Source: Acanthosepion lycidas
Lineage: Eukaryota; Mollusca; Cephalopoda; Sepiida; Sepiidae
Length of the DNA stretch: 64,000 nt
Direction of reading: 5' to 3'
NCBI GenBank assembly: GCA_963932145.1
Contig: OZ010580.1
Location: forward strand, 38,255,855 to 38,319,854
A model generated the notes under the pieces. That model searched no databases, had not been told where the DNA came from, and saw nothing but the letters and a program-made list of their open reading frames with translations. Below are positions 44,363-54,982 of this stretch, one piece after another; the first letter of the stretch is position 1, and each line of letters begins with the position of its first letter. The translations under genes were made by a program, and so were the position numbers.

Positions 44363-44885
44363 ATATTTCTTTTGATCATTTAATGTTCTTAAGCAAAACT
44401 TACCAAAAGGTTTAACAAACATACTTTATCCATTCTATTAAATATATCTTAGTGGGAAAAAAGTATGACAAAGTGGAAAAAGTTTTTGTGTTATGTGTTC
44501 CATTCTTTCAGACTTTATCTAATTAAAAGAGAAAACAATTTACTCAGATGAAAATATTTAGAAAGTACTTTAATCACGAGATCATCCACAGTAAATTTGC
44601 ATCCAGGCTCTTACAATGTTTTACCTTTCTGGACAGATCTTCTATTATTACAATGTTGGATATTTAATAACAAAAGTGATAGAAATAAAAACAAAAAGGA
44701 AAAAAATCTAAATAAAATTGGCTTGATTATATACCCAAAAAACATGTTAAAAATATAAATTATTTTAAATTTTAAATTCTCAGTGCTCTTTCATTCATTC
44801 ACATGTGTCAGTACATCACTGTTAACATAAACTTATTTATTAAATAGTATATTTATTTTCATCTACCTGCAGTGCATGCTTTATT
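44363..44885. other. AT-rich DNA with one dispersed-repeat fragment
   Basis: Apart from the fragment at 44460-44525 (ATGACAAAGTGGAAAAAGTT, same family as 26135), nothing is recognised. Confidence 0.4.
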
Positions 44886-44889
44886 AGAG

Positions 44890-44975
44890 AAAAATTTGCA
44901 TTCTCCAACAGGATTCGAACCTGCATCCCTTTTGGTAGAGGGAACTACCATTAGATCCGTCAATATAAATCTATA
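44890..44975 (-). mobile_element. tRNA-like SINE fragment with intact box B
   Basis: The minus strand reads ACGGATCTAATGGTAGTTCC ... GGATGCAGGTTCGAATCCTG. It is too short and imperfect for a functional tRNA. It matches the copy at 27665-27775. Confidence 0.55.
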
Positions 44976-45629
44976 ATAATAAAGTGCATTCTAGTGTGTC
45001 CATTCATCTGTTCATTTTTTGATCTTAGTTAATCATAAGCAACCCGAACAGTCAGTAATTAATTTAGTTACACACAATTAAAAATTAAATAAATAACTCA
45101 TTTAAAGTTAAATTTAAATATCGAATGGAACAAAAGGTTTTTAAAAAAATCTTTGTTAAAGGTTTAATTTTAATTTCACTTTTCATCACAATTTTAATTG
45201 ATGCCATGCAATTAAATCATAATTAAAACTTAAGTAGGACATGGTACATTGTTCATATGTTTTTTTTTTGTTTTTTTTGGATGGGGGGGTTTCTAACATG
45301 CATACTGTTACATTTTGAAATATTTCATAGTTCAGGTTCCCTAATTTCTTATCAGAATGACTTTATGTGAAGAGATCATAAAGAATGGTGATTTCAAAAG
45401 AAAATAAAAATTGCTCACAGAATAAATGTAAACAAACTACAGAGATCAGTTGCGCATACAAAGAAAGATTATACCAAATTAAGATGTTGAATAAAGATAA
45501 AATAATTTTATTATTTCGAAATTCTTATAACTTTTAAGTACATAGGACACTGATGGTAAAAAAAAAAGGCTAAAGGCCCAAAAGCCTTCTGAAGGATCCA
45601 GCCTAAAGTCCATCAAAAGCATGGCTTCT

Positions 45630-45700
45630 AGACTATTAAATAAATATAGTCTAATAAATAAATGGAGCATCCACTCAAATACAAGTATCGACTAAAAATA
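45630..45700 (+). repeat. Arm of the 60.5-kb inverted-repeat family
   Basis: TCTAATAAATAAATGGAGCA followed by TCCACTCAAATACAAGTATC matches the right arm at 60601-60650. Confidence 0.6.
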
Positions 45701-45849
45701 ATATTAAAAGAAATAAAAATTTGTTATATTAATAATAATCCATTATTTCCTTGTGTGTGTGTCTATATATATGTATGTATGTGTGTGTTAGTTGGTTGGT
45801 TGGGTTTTATGGCATATCAACCACTGTGGATCATTTAATGTCGAATTAA

Positions 45850-45851
45850 GG

Positions 45852-45913
<62 letters not shown>

Positions 45914-45915
45914 CC
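45850..45915. repeat. (CA)n(TA)n microsatellite
   Basis: CA and TA tracts in series. Confidence 0.95.
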
Positions 45916-45950
45916 TATACATATATTAAATATACAGTACTATTAAACAT

Positions 45951-46410
45951 ATAGCTGGCAACATTATTGTTTCCAAAAAACGTATAGCTGGCAACATTAT
46001 TTTTTCAAACACACATAGCTGGCAACATTATTTTTCCACAAAATGTATAGCTGGCAACATTGTTTCAAAAACGCATACCTGGCAACATTATTGTTTCAAA
46101 ATCGTATAGCTGGCAACATTATTTTTTCTAAAAAAACGTATAGCTGGCAACATTATTTTTTCGAAAACATTATCTGAAGCCTTGTTGTTGGACGTAGTTT
46201 ATCATCATACCCAGGACGCAGATGTAGTTTATCATCATACCCAGGACGCAAAGCGTATAGCTGGCAACATTTTCTCAAAAAAACGTATAGCTGGCAACAT
46301 TATTTTTTCAAAAACACATAGCTGGTAACATTGTTGTTTCAAAAACGCATAGCTGGTAACATTATTTTTTCCAGAAAACTTATAGCTGGCAACATTATTG
46401 TTTCAAAAAT
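45951..46410 (+). repeat. Minisatellite, ~31-bp unit, about 12 copies
   Basis: The unit is ATAGCTGGCAACATTATTTT plus TTTCAAAAAACGT, with single-base and length variants. After seven units, two copies of GTAGTTTATCATCATACCCA interrupt the array, and it then resumes for five units. A final TAGTTTATCGTCATACCCAG follows the last unit. Confidence 0.93.
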
Positions 46411-46431
46411 GGAAGCCTTGTTGTTGGACGT

Positions 46432-46459
46432 AGTTTATCGTCATACCCAGGACGTGCAC

Positions 46460-46504
<45 letters not shown>

Positions 46505-46520
46505 TGCGTCCTGGGTGTGA

Positions 46521-46606
<86 letters not shown>
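46432..46606. repeat. (TA)n tracts flanked by inverted copies of the minisatellite spacer
   Basis: TATCGTCATACCCAGGACG at about 46437-46455 and CGTCCTGGGTGTGACGATA at 46507-46525 are near-perfect inverted copies around a TA/CA tract. A second TA pair continues to 46606. The ORFs here are repeat translations. Confidence 0.85.
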
Positions 46607-46609
<3 letters not shown>

Positions 46610-47290
46610 CACACCTTATGGTATAATTTAGTAAACAAAGATATACAAACTTCATGTTTAATGTTCTTTGCCAAACAGAAGAAGCATGTTTCAAAATATT
46701 TCTTATCTCATACATTTTGATTCTTCAGAGGTAAAAATGAATTTCTTGTTACAATTTTCTTGCAGTAATAAATAGCCTTGCATAAACATTTTTAACTTTA
46801 AACATATTTCAAAGTTTTTTGGGTTTTTTTTTAATGTGAATTTTTTTTTTACACTTTCAGGCTATCATATTTGATGACATCTAACCCCACCCATTTATAT
46901 TTAATATTATAATTTGATGGAATACAAGTTCTTATATTCTACAACCTCTGGGAAACAATTTTCCTCAAGAATATATTGTTAAGTATTGCTCTATCTTGAA
47001 TCAAAATTCCACAACATAAATTCACAATTGCTCACCACATTGCAAAAATTCTCTTTCATTTTACACATACAGAGTTACATTCCTTGGTGTATTAATCTAT
47101 AATTCCCAATGTCTTTAATAAAAATTCAACTGACTAACCTGTCAATCACCAAAGAATTTTTTTATATGTTCAGTGATTTTTCCAATATTTCACAAACAGA
47201 GAAAGCTTTGTAATAAAAAGCAAATGAATTTAAGATGTGAGTAATAGTACTCAAAAATTAATCATAGTTGACAATATGGGAGAATGTGAT
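46610..47290. other. AT-rich DNA, no gene seen
   Basis: No repeat core or exon is recognised. Confidence 0.4.
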
Positions 47291-47293
47291 ATA

Positions 47294-47374
47294 TTAGGTC
47301 GGTGCAAAAATAATATCGGTTTTTGACGCTAAAAAAATACATCAAAAAACGACATTATTTTTGCACCAATCTAA
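47294..47374. mobile_element. Palindromic mariner MITE, diverged 81-bp copy
   Basis: The ends are TTAGGTCGGTGCAAAAATAA and TTAGATTGGTGCAAAAATAA (inverted), each with one change from the family end. TA lies at 47292-47293 and 47375-47376. The interior has decayed, so it is older than the others. Confidence 0.88.
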
Positions 47375-47384
47375 TATAAATACA

Positions 47385-47455
47385 CAGTGAATTAATGCCA
47401 AAGTGGGGAAAAATCTGTGTGATGCATTTCGTCCTTTAGGACATTATTGAACAAA
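47385..47455 (-). repeat. Dispersed repeat with GTCC-TAAA-GGAC-GAAA hairpin
   Basis: The minus strand reads AATAATGTCCTAAAGGACGA then AATGCATCACACAG and CCACTTTGGCATTAA, the family seen at 26135-26215. It lacks the CTGANGA box. Confidence 0.5.
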
Positions 47456-47769
47456 AGCAATGTTTTTGTTGATGGAATCATATATGTGTAGGAAGGGGAG
47501 GGTGAATGTATAAATGCAAACTTTGGCTATAATTATGAACAGACAGAAAACACTGAAAATTTTGGAAACCCTGAAATTTAAAACTTGTATGTAATCTAGC
47601 CAACTTCATTCAGTTTCTAACTGCTTTCATTCTTGTTTTTTATCATTTACATTATTAAGTGTTCCATATTGTGATAATAGGAGATTGTTCAAGAAAGGGG
47701 AAATATTGTATGAACCGGAACTTAAGTTTAATGTTAGATGACTGAGCAATCAAAGTAACATTTTTAAGG

Positions 47770-48660
47770 GAGAATAGAAAGTGTGACCCTGAAATCTGAA
47801 GGTGAATTGGCATAGCAAAAGATGCACTCCAAAAGCTAAGCAAAGTAGTAAAAAGCAGAAAAATTTTATGAGAAACAAAGGAAAGAGTACCAAACTGTTA
47901 CATAATATCAATCTTCCTTTATGGTAGTGAATACCAGACAGTCTCCTCACAGATGAAGAAGAGACTTGAAGCAAAAGAAATGTGGTTCTACAGAAGAATG
48001 CCAAGTGTCAAAGTTTTCGAGACAATGGAGACAAAAAGGAAATTTATACTTAACATCAAGAAGAATTATTTGAAATTTCTAGGGCACATAATGAGAAAAG
48101 AAGGCTTGTAAAATGTAATACTCACAGGACAAATTGAAAGCAAGTGGAACAGAAGGGAACAATGCATAACCTACCTAGTGAATTTGTGTAAAAGTGTTAT
48201 GGGATCTTACCCATAATAATGATAATGGACTATTCCATACTTAATTAATACTGCGCCTCAGGAGTAGGCAAGGAGTCAGTAGTTCAAGTCGAGTCAAGAG
48301 TCGAGTCAGAGGCAGTCCGAAACAGAGTCGCATTCAGACAATTACTGCAAGACATTGGAATAGTGATACTGGTCAAGACTACATTGTTCTCTCTACTAAA
48401 CCTGATTGTTCATACTAACACTTCTACTTCTCTGTATATGTTCCTGTTTGTAATATATCTGTGTTATTCCATACCTGTGTTCACGTTCTTCTTTATCGGT
48501 TCTACCTTGGACTATCACTGTGGTACAAGGAACCGGGCCATAACAAAAAGGATGACAGAACAATGTATAGGAAAGATAATAAAAAGCCAAAATTTATTAA
48601 GAGCTACAAAGGACAGGGAATTGTGGAAAACTATGACTGCCAACAATAATAATAGTAAAA
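47770..48660 (+). mobile_element. BovB/RTE-like LINE remnant split by a solo LTR
   Basis: DNA for the LSK...KAEKFYEKQRKEYQTV block, GAAATGTGGTTCTACAGAAG ('EMWFYRRM') and TTTCTAGGGCACATAATGAG ('FLGHIM') runs to 48194. After the LTR, MTEQCIGKIIKSQNLLRATK continues in the same protein, ending DRELWKTM at about 48636. Joining across the LTR with a single AAAAG keeps frame and matches the family. Several stops lie upstream, so the LINE was not intact. Confidence 0.85.
48195..48545. mobile_element. Solo LTR, 351 bp, with AAAAG target duplication
   Basis: It begins TGTTATGGGATC and ends GGGCCATAACA, giving an 8-bp terminal inverted match (TGTTATGG/CCATAACA). AAAAG occurs at 48190-48194 and at 48546-48550. 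It lies inside a recognisable LINE coding block, so both borders can be checked. No internal retrotransposon genes are present, consistent with LTR-LTR recombination. Superfamily is uncertain. A 5-bp duplication suits Gypsy or Bel. Confidence 0.92.
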
Positions 48661-48667
48661 AAAAAAA

Positions 48668-49125
48668 AAAAAAATCATCTTCAAAAAGCTATCAAAATAC
48701 AAGGACCTTGAAATCGAAATCTCAAAAATGTGGCATATGGGAACATCAACAATCCCTGTTGTAGTTGGAGCCCTCAGATTGGTTGGAAAAGATTCCAGTA
48801 GACTAATTGAAGGGATTCCTGGAAGCCCATGCCTTAAAGAAATATTAGGTTGGTGCAAAAATTATGACGTAATAATGTCGTTTTTTGACGTATTTTTCAA
48901 TGTCAAAAAACGACATTATTATGTCATTATTTTTGCACCAACCTAATACAAAAAATTGTTCCCACACCTTAAAAAGGGCTTTATATATGTAAATTTTTTT
49001 TTTTTTTTTGTCAGTGGCAAATGTCATGATGCCATTTCTAATCTTAGGTCTCTGGGCGAGACCCAGAACAAAATGTGTACACTCCAAAAATCAAAGGAAA
49101 TAAAATAAATATAATAATAATAATA
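48668..49125 (+). mobile_element. R2-like retroelement 3' end, split by a MITE, with (ATA)n tail
   Basis: KKLSKYKDLEIEISKMWHM-like reading (LSKYKDLEIEISKMWHMGT), then TIPVVVGALRLVGKDSSRLI and CLKEI, is interrupted at ATA by the MITE. After it CAAAAAATTGTT resumes (QKIV). The 3' UTR (TCTCTGGGCGAGACCCAGAA) ends in an (ATA)n tail at about 49105-49125. The A-run at 48658-48676 marks the junction with the LINE upstream. Confidence 0.7.
48845..48946. mobile_element. Palindromic mariner MITE, 102-bp type, in R2-like coding remnant
   Basis: Family ends with TA at 48843-48844 and 48947-48948. The interior pairs through TGTCGTTTTTTGACG and its complement. Host sequence on either side rejoins in frame when one TA is removed. 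Confidence 0.93.
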
Positions 49126-49368
49126 AGAAGAAGAAATTTAAAATTTCCACATTTCCTACATTGACAATGTTTTCTGCTTCTGCATAATTAATGTTTGCAT
49201 TCTTATATTCCCCCACTACTTCATACACATGTGATTTTATTAACATAAACATTGTGTTAGTCCAATAAACCTCTAAAGGATGAAACATGTCACATAGAAT
49301 TTTTCCTGCTTTGTTATTAATTTACCTAAATGCGTCATCTAATAAAAGAATTGAAGATTGTACTATAA

Positions 49369-49448
49369 TTAGGTTGGTGCAAAAATAATGTCGTTTTCTC
49401 ACATATGTTACTATGTGAGAAAACGACATTATTTTTGCACCAACCTAA
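49369..49448. mobile_element. Palindromic mariner MITE, 80-bp type
   Basis: The arms TTAGGTTGGTGCAAAAATAATGTCGTTTTCTCACAT pair perfectly with the other arm, around ATGTTACT, so it lies in the opposite orientation to 26777 and 55277. TA follows at 49449-49450. The left flank is AA, a probable mutated duplication. Confidence 0.92.
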
Positions 49449-49954
49449 TATTATTACAACTACTACTACTAATATATATAAGCAAAAATAGTACCATCAA
49501 ATATGGCAGGTCAGAAAAATAACAAACATGTTTATATGTTTAGATTTGATCTTTAGTCAACTGTAAAGGTCTTGTAGCTGAAAAGACAAGATTTCCTGAG
49601 GCAAAAGTGAGTTCAGATTTCCCTGAAAGCTTTTTATTTTTTTTAAATTTCTGATTAGCACTGAAAAGTGTGATGGATTAAGTTGTAATAAGAAGTAGTG
49701 GAAAGTAAGACGAAAGAAATATTAATCAAAAATTAATAATGGTTCATCTAATTAAAAAATATTGCTACATCTAATCAAAATAGTCAAGTTAAAAGTGGTA
49801 CTAATATTATCAATGTAAAAAGACAAAATGTCTGATAGTCAACACTTGAGAGAGCTCAAGATGTGAACTATGAATTAGAGATATCAGAATCAAAGAAGTA
49901 TGGAAGTTCAAATATTTTGTAAGTGTTTTAATAGGGGATGTAAAAAGATGTCAC

Positions 49955-50780
49955 ATAAATTTGAATGTGCCTTGGAATAGTAAAAGATGCCTTCCAGAAA
50001 CTAAACAAAGTACTATGAAACAAGAAAATTTCATTATAAAGAAAGGAAAGAGTGCTGAACTGTTATGCAATATCAGTCATCCTATTTAGGAGAGAATTTC
50101 TTTACAGATTAAAAGAAGACTGGAGAAAATAGAGATGCAACTCTACAGAAGGACGCTGAGAATACCATGGACAGAGCAAATAAGTAATTAAGAAGTCTTA
50201 ATAAAATAAAAACAAAAAGGACACTTATACTCCAAACAGAAAGATATAACTGAAATTTCTAAGGCTCATAATGAGGAAGGAGAGCTTGAAGAATTTGACA
50301 CTCACAAGACATATCAAAGGCAAAAGAGACAGGGAGGTAGTAGGGTACCTACCTCACAAGCTTGTGTGAATGGATGGCAGAATGCTAAAATAATAAATTG
50401 TTGAGATGTCGAGTGTTTCTGCGTGAGTGTATTGAAATAAGGACAAACACATACGTAGGGAAAAATACTGGTATATTCGAAGAGGTATTTACAACAGAGA
50501 GATTAGTAGTCAAACGAATGCAGGTTAGTCAGTAACAATCAGAAAGCATATAAAGTCCAACTGTATCTTCCGGTAGAGAGACAGAAGTGTGATGGTCACC
50601 TGATCTCCCCGAGAACTCTATAGAGCTGTCCTATTAGTAGTAGAGAGATCAGTCCATTCTGATGAGAAGGTGGGTGCGCCCCAACATAAATGTTACTAAG
50701 AGCTGCAAAGGATAGGAAGTCGTGGAGAGCCATGATCATTCATGTCATAAAAGGGACACAGCACATGGAAGAAGAAGAAT
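49955..50780 (+). mobile_element. BovB/RTE-like LINE remnant split by a second solo LTR
   Basis: GATGCCTTCCAGAAACTAAA (DAFQKLNK), CAACTCTACAGAAGGACGCT, AAATTTCTAAGGCTCATAAT and CTTGTGTGAATGGATGGCAG follow the LINE order to about 50394. After the LTR, GTTACTAAGAGCTGCAAAGG and GTGGAGAGCCATGATCATTC complete the 3' end. Frameshifts are numerous. Confidence 0.8.
50399..50686. mobile_element. Solo LTR, 288 bp, with TAAAT target duplication
   Basis: It begins TGTTGAGATGTC and ends GCGCCCCAACA (TGTTG/CAACA ends). TAAAT occurs at 50394-50398 and 50687-50691. It is not similar in sequence to the LTR at 48195-48545. It breaks the 3' end of a LINE whose uninterrupted form is seen at 10860-10960. Confidence 0.9.
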
Positions 50781-50781
50781 A

Positions 50782-51225
50782 CTAGCAATAAATGTTAACA
50801 AAAATCAACAAGATCAGATACAGCAATAGAAAGCTATTGGGGTAAATAAAGAATAAGGTTATAAGGGTTAGATTTGATCTGCCAACTATGAAGCACTCAT
50901 AATTCAATTGGTTAGAGAAGGTATCACTAGAAGATTGGCTTCCTAAAACAAAAGGCAGCTTGTACTGGCCCATTTTAAGAAAAATAGGAAATTCCCATTT
51001 ACTGGAAATAAATGACTATAAAGACGCTGGCAGCAATTTCTCATGGGTGCTGCCATTTTGGCTTTGATTGGATAATCTGCAGTGCAGACTAGGCTAAACG
51101 ACACCCTAACACACAATACAATAAAAATGTTGCAAACGAGGTTATACTGGGTGCCACTACATGTTTGAAAATAACACTTATTGCTAGTTATTCTATAACA
51201 CAAACACAAGGGACCAACATGTGGT
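50782..51225. other. Unrecognised DNA with a less AT-rich block
   Basis: The minus-strand ORF 51326-50943 contains CTADYPIKAKMAAPMRNCCQ but begins inside a TA tract. I do not recognise it and give it no gene status. Confidence 0.4.

Positions 51226-51229
<4 letters not shown>

Positions 51230-51257
<28 letters not shown>
51230..51257. repeat. (TA)n microsatellite
   Basis: A short TA tract bordering the palindrome cluster. Confidence 0.9.
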
Positions 51258-51497
51258 AACATAGAAGTCAACACTTAACAGCAACACTAAGTGTTGACTT
51301 CTATGTTCACTTTTATATTTACACACGCTCTATCTCTGATATTGAGCACTTTATCCCATAAATATAGCACATCTTAAGACTATATTTCTTTATATATAAA
51401 GAAATATATTTATGGGATAAAAGTGCTCAATATCAGAGATAGAGCATATGTAAATATAAAAGTGGACATTGGAGTCAACCCTCAGAGGTGACAGGCT

Positions 51498-51522
51498 GTT
51501 TCACACTAGACGCAATTGTCAG
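51498..51522 (-). ncRNA. Hammerhead-like motif, left member of inverted pair
   Basis: The minus strand reads CTGACAA, TTGCGTCTAGTGT, GAAAC, with one change in the first box. Confidence 0.35.
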
Positions 51523-51528
51523 GGCAGC

Positions 51529-51553
51529 CTGACGACTGCATCTAGCATGAAAC
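51529..51553 (+). ncRNA. Hammerhead-like motif, right member of inverted pair
   Basis: CTGACGA, C-TGC-ATCTA-GCA-T, then GAAAC, followed by AGCCTGTCACCTCTGAGTGT and TGACTTCAATGTTC. Both core boxes are exact, but the stem has only three pairs. Confidence 0.4.
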
Positions 51554-51647
51554 AGCCTGTCACCTCTGAGTGTTGACTTCAATGTTCACTTTTATATATA
51601 TAATGTCAACAGCAGGAAATGTATGTTTTGTAAACATATATATCTAT

Positions 51648-52020
51648 TGATTTGTATTTTACGTCTTATCATCCTTTTTCAGGTTATTTAAAGCCATAAA
51701 ATATTTTTATATTGTAAGAATTTTTGGGAGATAATAATGATTTACTGATATAGGTCCTACTAATTAACTCATAGCTAGAGGGAGATGAGGTGGATTCATA
51801 CCTTTCTAAAGGTGTAAGTTAATATAATGAACCCAACCAGAATCGAAACTCAGCTCTTTGATTTCAAATTCCATTATCTATTACATCATCTGTACATCCA
51901 AGCTTCCAACACTTAGTATTCCCAAGTGGTCACCCATCTAGGTAATGACCATGTGAAATGTTGTTTAACTTTGGTGATTATGCTAAAACTCGTCTTTCAA
52001 CATGATATGACCATCAGCTG
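51648..52020 (-). mobile_element. 5S/tRNA chimeric SINE, full length
   Basis: Inverted order on the plus strand: tail (GGTTATTTAAAGCCATAAAA), body (TTAACTCATAGCTAGAGGGA), tRNA-like part (AATCGAAACTCAGCTCTTTG ... TTACATCATCTGTACATCCA), 5S-like head (GTATTCCCAAGTGGTCACCC, TGTTTAACTTTGGTGATTAT) and the leader ACATGATATGACCAT. Confidence 0.88.
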
Positions 52021-52404
52021 AAAACATATAATACATTGACATCAGGTGATATAGGTTTAATAAAGACATATATGTCCACAGTTGTAGAAGTGCTAAAAAA
52101 AGAGTCCATTAAATTTTTATCAGGTAAATTTAAGACTAATAAGTTATCATTTTTCTTCATTGACAAAAACAAAATGACTGCTGATCTTCAGTACTCACAG
52201 ATATAATAGACATAGTAATCAAAATTTAATACCAGAAAGTTCTCAGCATTTACTTCCACCACTTCCATTGTTAGTAAAATCTCAACACTTACATGATAAA
52301 CTCAGACCAGGCCATGACAAAAGCTTGTAATGATTGTTCATCAAAGACATTCCATCAGCTATTTAAAAAACAATATAAACCTCATGCACTGCAATTCAAC
52401 TTCT

Positions 52405-53100
52405 TCTATGTGTCATGTTCTTTCAAGGTGTGGACGATTATGGTTCTCCACAATTTCCTATATTTTGTAGCTCTTAGCAAGGTTTATCTTTTTACTAATA
52501 CCCTAAGTTCTTGTTCTGCCATCCATTCACACAAAGTTTCCTCCTACCTCTTGTCTGCAGTATGTCCTGTGAATATCAAATTCTTCAATTCTTTTTTTCT
52601 CATTATGTGCCCTGGAAATTTTAACTTCCTCTTTCAGGTTCTGTGTATAAGCATCCTTTTTCTATTATCCCTAAAACTTCATCGTTGCTCACATTTATAG
52701 TATTCTTAACATCCTCCTATAAAATCATATTTCTGTTGCTTCAAGTCGCTTCTTCATCTGTGAGGAGATTGTCCAGCATTCACTGCCTTAGAGGAGGAAT
52801 GATATGACATAACAGTCCAATACTCTTTCCTTTGTGTCAAATGACATTTTCCTTTTTCCTAATACTTTGCTTAGCTTTTGGAAGACATCTTTTGCTGTTC
52901 CACTACACCTTTAGATTCCAATCTTGCATTTTCCATCCTCTGTTAAAACACTTCCTAGCTATTTAAATTTTTGTACTTATTTGATTTTGGTGTCACTAAC
53001 TTGTAGTTTACCTTGAGCTGATCCTTTTAATGACAACCATGCATTCTTTTATTAACTTCCGACAGTTTGTAGTGCCTCTTCCCAATTTACAGAAATTTCT
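52405..53100 (-). mobile_element. BovB/RTE-like LINE remnant
   Basis: The plus strand carries TGTGTCATGTTCTTTCAAGG, TCATTATGTGCCCTGGAAAT (complement of 'FQGHIM'), CATTCACTGCCTTAGAGGAG and GCTTTTGGAAGACATCTTTT. These are in the inverted order of the LINE C-terminus. It is similar in extent to the 31935-32870 copy but more decayed. Confidence 0.7.
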
Positions 53101-53104
53101 ATGC

Positions 53105-54975
53105 TAAAATAATTTACAATATTTTCTTTAGTAAATAATAACTTCTAACCTTTAATTCTTACATATTAAAACAGATATTATGTTCTTAATGAAAATAAGT
53201 GACAGGTATGAACACATCTCCATCATATTCAATATTTCTGACATTTCTGCTTTTATCTTCATACAATTGTTAGAATATATATACATGTTGATGAGGATTT
53301 GATTACAATAGGTGTAAATAGGTTTGGCTGTCATTCAGTTCACACCCCATCATCTAGTGCAGTGTTGTCATAACTCTATGTTCCTTGTGGAATTTACAGG
53401 TTCACAAAGAAAACTTCCAGTTAGGAAATGCATGTATATCTGCTTTGAAAGTCAACATTCTGGCTTTTTCACTGAGCTTGAACACAGTGACCACTGATGC
53501 ATGTAAGAGATACATTGTTATATTATTCACTTGGCACTGAAAATCTCACTTCTATTTGCGAATCTGTCCTCTTAAATTGCTATAGTTGCATATGAAATTT
53601 AATTTTTGTTGATAAGAGTATGATCAAAGTGTAGTATCTGTATTAAACTATTTCATAAAAGATAAGCCAATTTTTTAGTTTTCCAGCTTCTTTTTCTGTT
53701 CTATTGTACCATTGTAAACAAATATCCAACCACAGTAGAAGACAGTTTTCTTCATATAAAAAGAAAATTATTTATATGAAAATACAACTGAAATTCAGAA
53801 GATGTGAAACCTCCAATACTTGTAAGTTTTAAATTTTCAGTCTTTTTTTCTTAAATTCATAAGCAGCTACTATTATGCAAATAGCTAAATGGTAGATTTG
53901 TGCACAATAATCTATAATTAAAGCCTACCAGACTGTTACTAATTCTAATCCATATTATAGATTTTTGCTACCAAAAAATAATGATCTGTCTTAAGTACAG
54001 CCAATCTTCTGAAATTATAGAAGAATTAAGAGCTATTTTTATTAAGTTCCTGTTGACCGTTTTGTCCTCTCAAACTATTGGATCAGTCTTCACCTGCTAG
54101 ATGTATAGTTTGTTACATGAATTGAAAATATGGATTAAATCTGACAGAATGATTAAGTAAGGAATAAATCAGAAAATATTTCTCAACTGAGCATGATTTA
54201 CTATTTACTTAGTACCACCAGAAATTTTTTAAAGTGGAATAATGGAGTTTATGCTTCAACTTTTAAATACTATGTTGTTTTATGTTAACTGATTGTGTAA
54301 ATCCCACATGTATATCTAATGATGTTAGTGTTTATGTATGTATCAGTTTTTAAATTCCATATTTTCATTGTTTCATTGGTTGTGTGGGCATGTGTGTTTA
54401 TGTTAACATAATTTAAATGTGTATTAAAAATTGTGTTTATTATTAATTGTGTAATAAATGTGACAAATGTTGGAAGTGAATTCCTAATGATAGCTTACAG
54501 CACTTGAAGTTATGAAAATTGATGAATCACTCAGTTCTCTCTTTGGGTGTAGTTATTGTATGTAGTATGTGATTCATGCCAGGCAATAGCAGATGGTTTG
54601 AATAAAATTTAATGTCAGTTAGGAACCTTTGTTCTAAAAGAAGTTGATCTGTGGTGACCCCACTATGTACTGGGATCACCCTAAGAAATACCAAAGTACA
54701 CTTTACACTCAGTGTCACCAAAGCATCAGAAGATTGACCTGTGAGATCAAACCCAACAGGTACAGATTTCTGCCTTATAGGATTTTAGTGGCTGCACCTG
54801 ACAGGTAAACAGGTGGTCAACCCAGCTGCACTTTGGATGTGCACAAGCAGAACAACCAGATTACAAGAAAATATATAAGCACCCCCCCTCCAAATGGGGA
54901 AAGACAAAGAGTCTATTTCATCCTTATGAGAAAATCCATCTTTGGAGAAAGCTCTTCAAAATTACAGTCATGCCT
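53105..54975. other. AT-rich DNA, no gene assigned
   Basis: A less AT-rich block at about 54520-54860 (minus-strand ORF 54721-54527, VTLSVKCTLVFLRVIPVHSG) has no recognised relatives. Otherwise nothing is seen. Confidence 0.4.
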
Positions 54976-54982
54976 ACATTAG

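Larger units (their letters stand above)
51258..51590. repeat. Cluster of three consecutive palindromes
   Basis: 1) AACATAGAAGTCAACACTTA at 51258 pairs with TAAGTGTTGACTTCTATGTT ending 51307. 2) 51303-51366 (TATATTTACACACGCTCTAT, CTGATATTGAGCACTTTATC) pairs with 51405-51470. 3) 51471-51522 (GAGGTGACAGGCTGTTTCAC) pairs with 51529-51582. The third contains two facing hammerhead-like motifs. Confidence 0.92.

Noticed and set aside
44890-44975. Functional tRNA gene on the minus strand
   Set aside because: Box B is perfect, but the D and acceptor arms do not form, and a second decayed copy at 27665 indicates a SINE.
45951-46410. CRISPR-like array
   Set aside because: The repeats are head-to-tail variants with no unique spacers of constant length, in a eukaryotic context. 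It is a minisatellite.
46331-46720. 129-codon ORF
   Set aside because: It is mostly YIYIYI from (TA)n tracts and minisatellite units. The same applies to ORFs at 24343-24672, 25258-25575 and 29689-29928.
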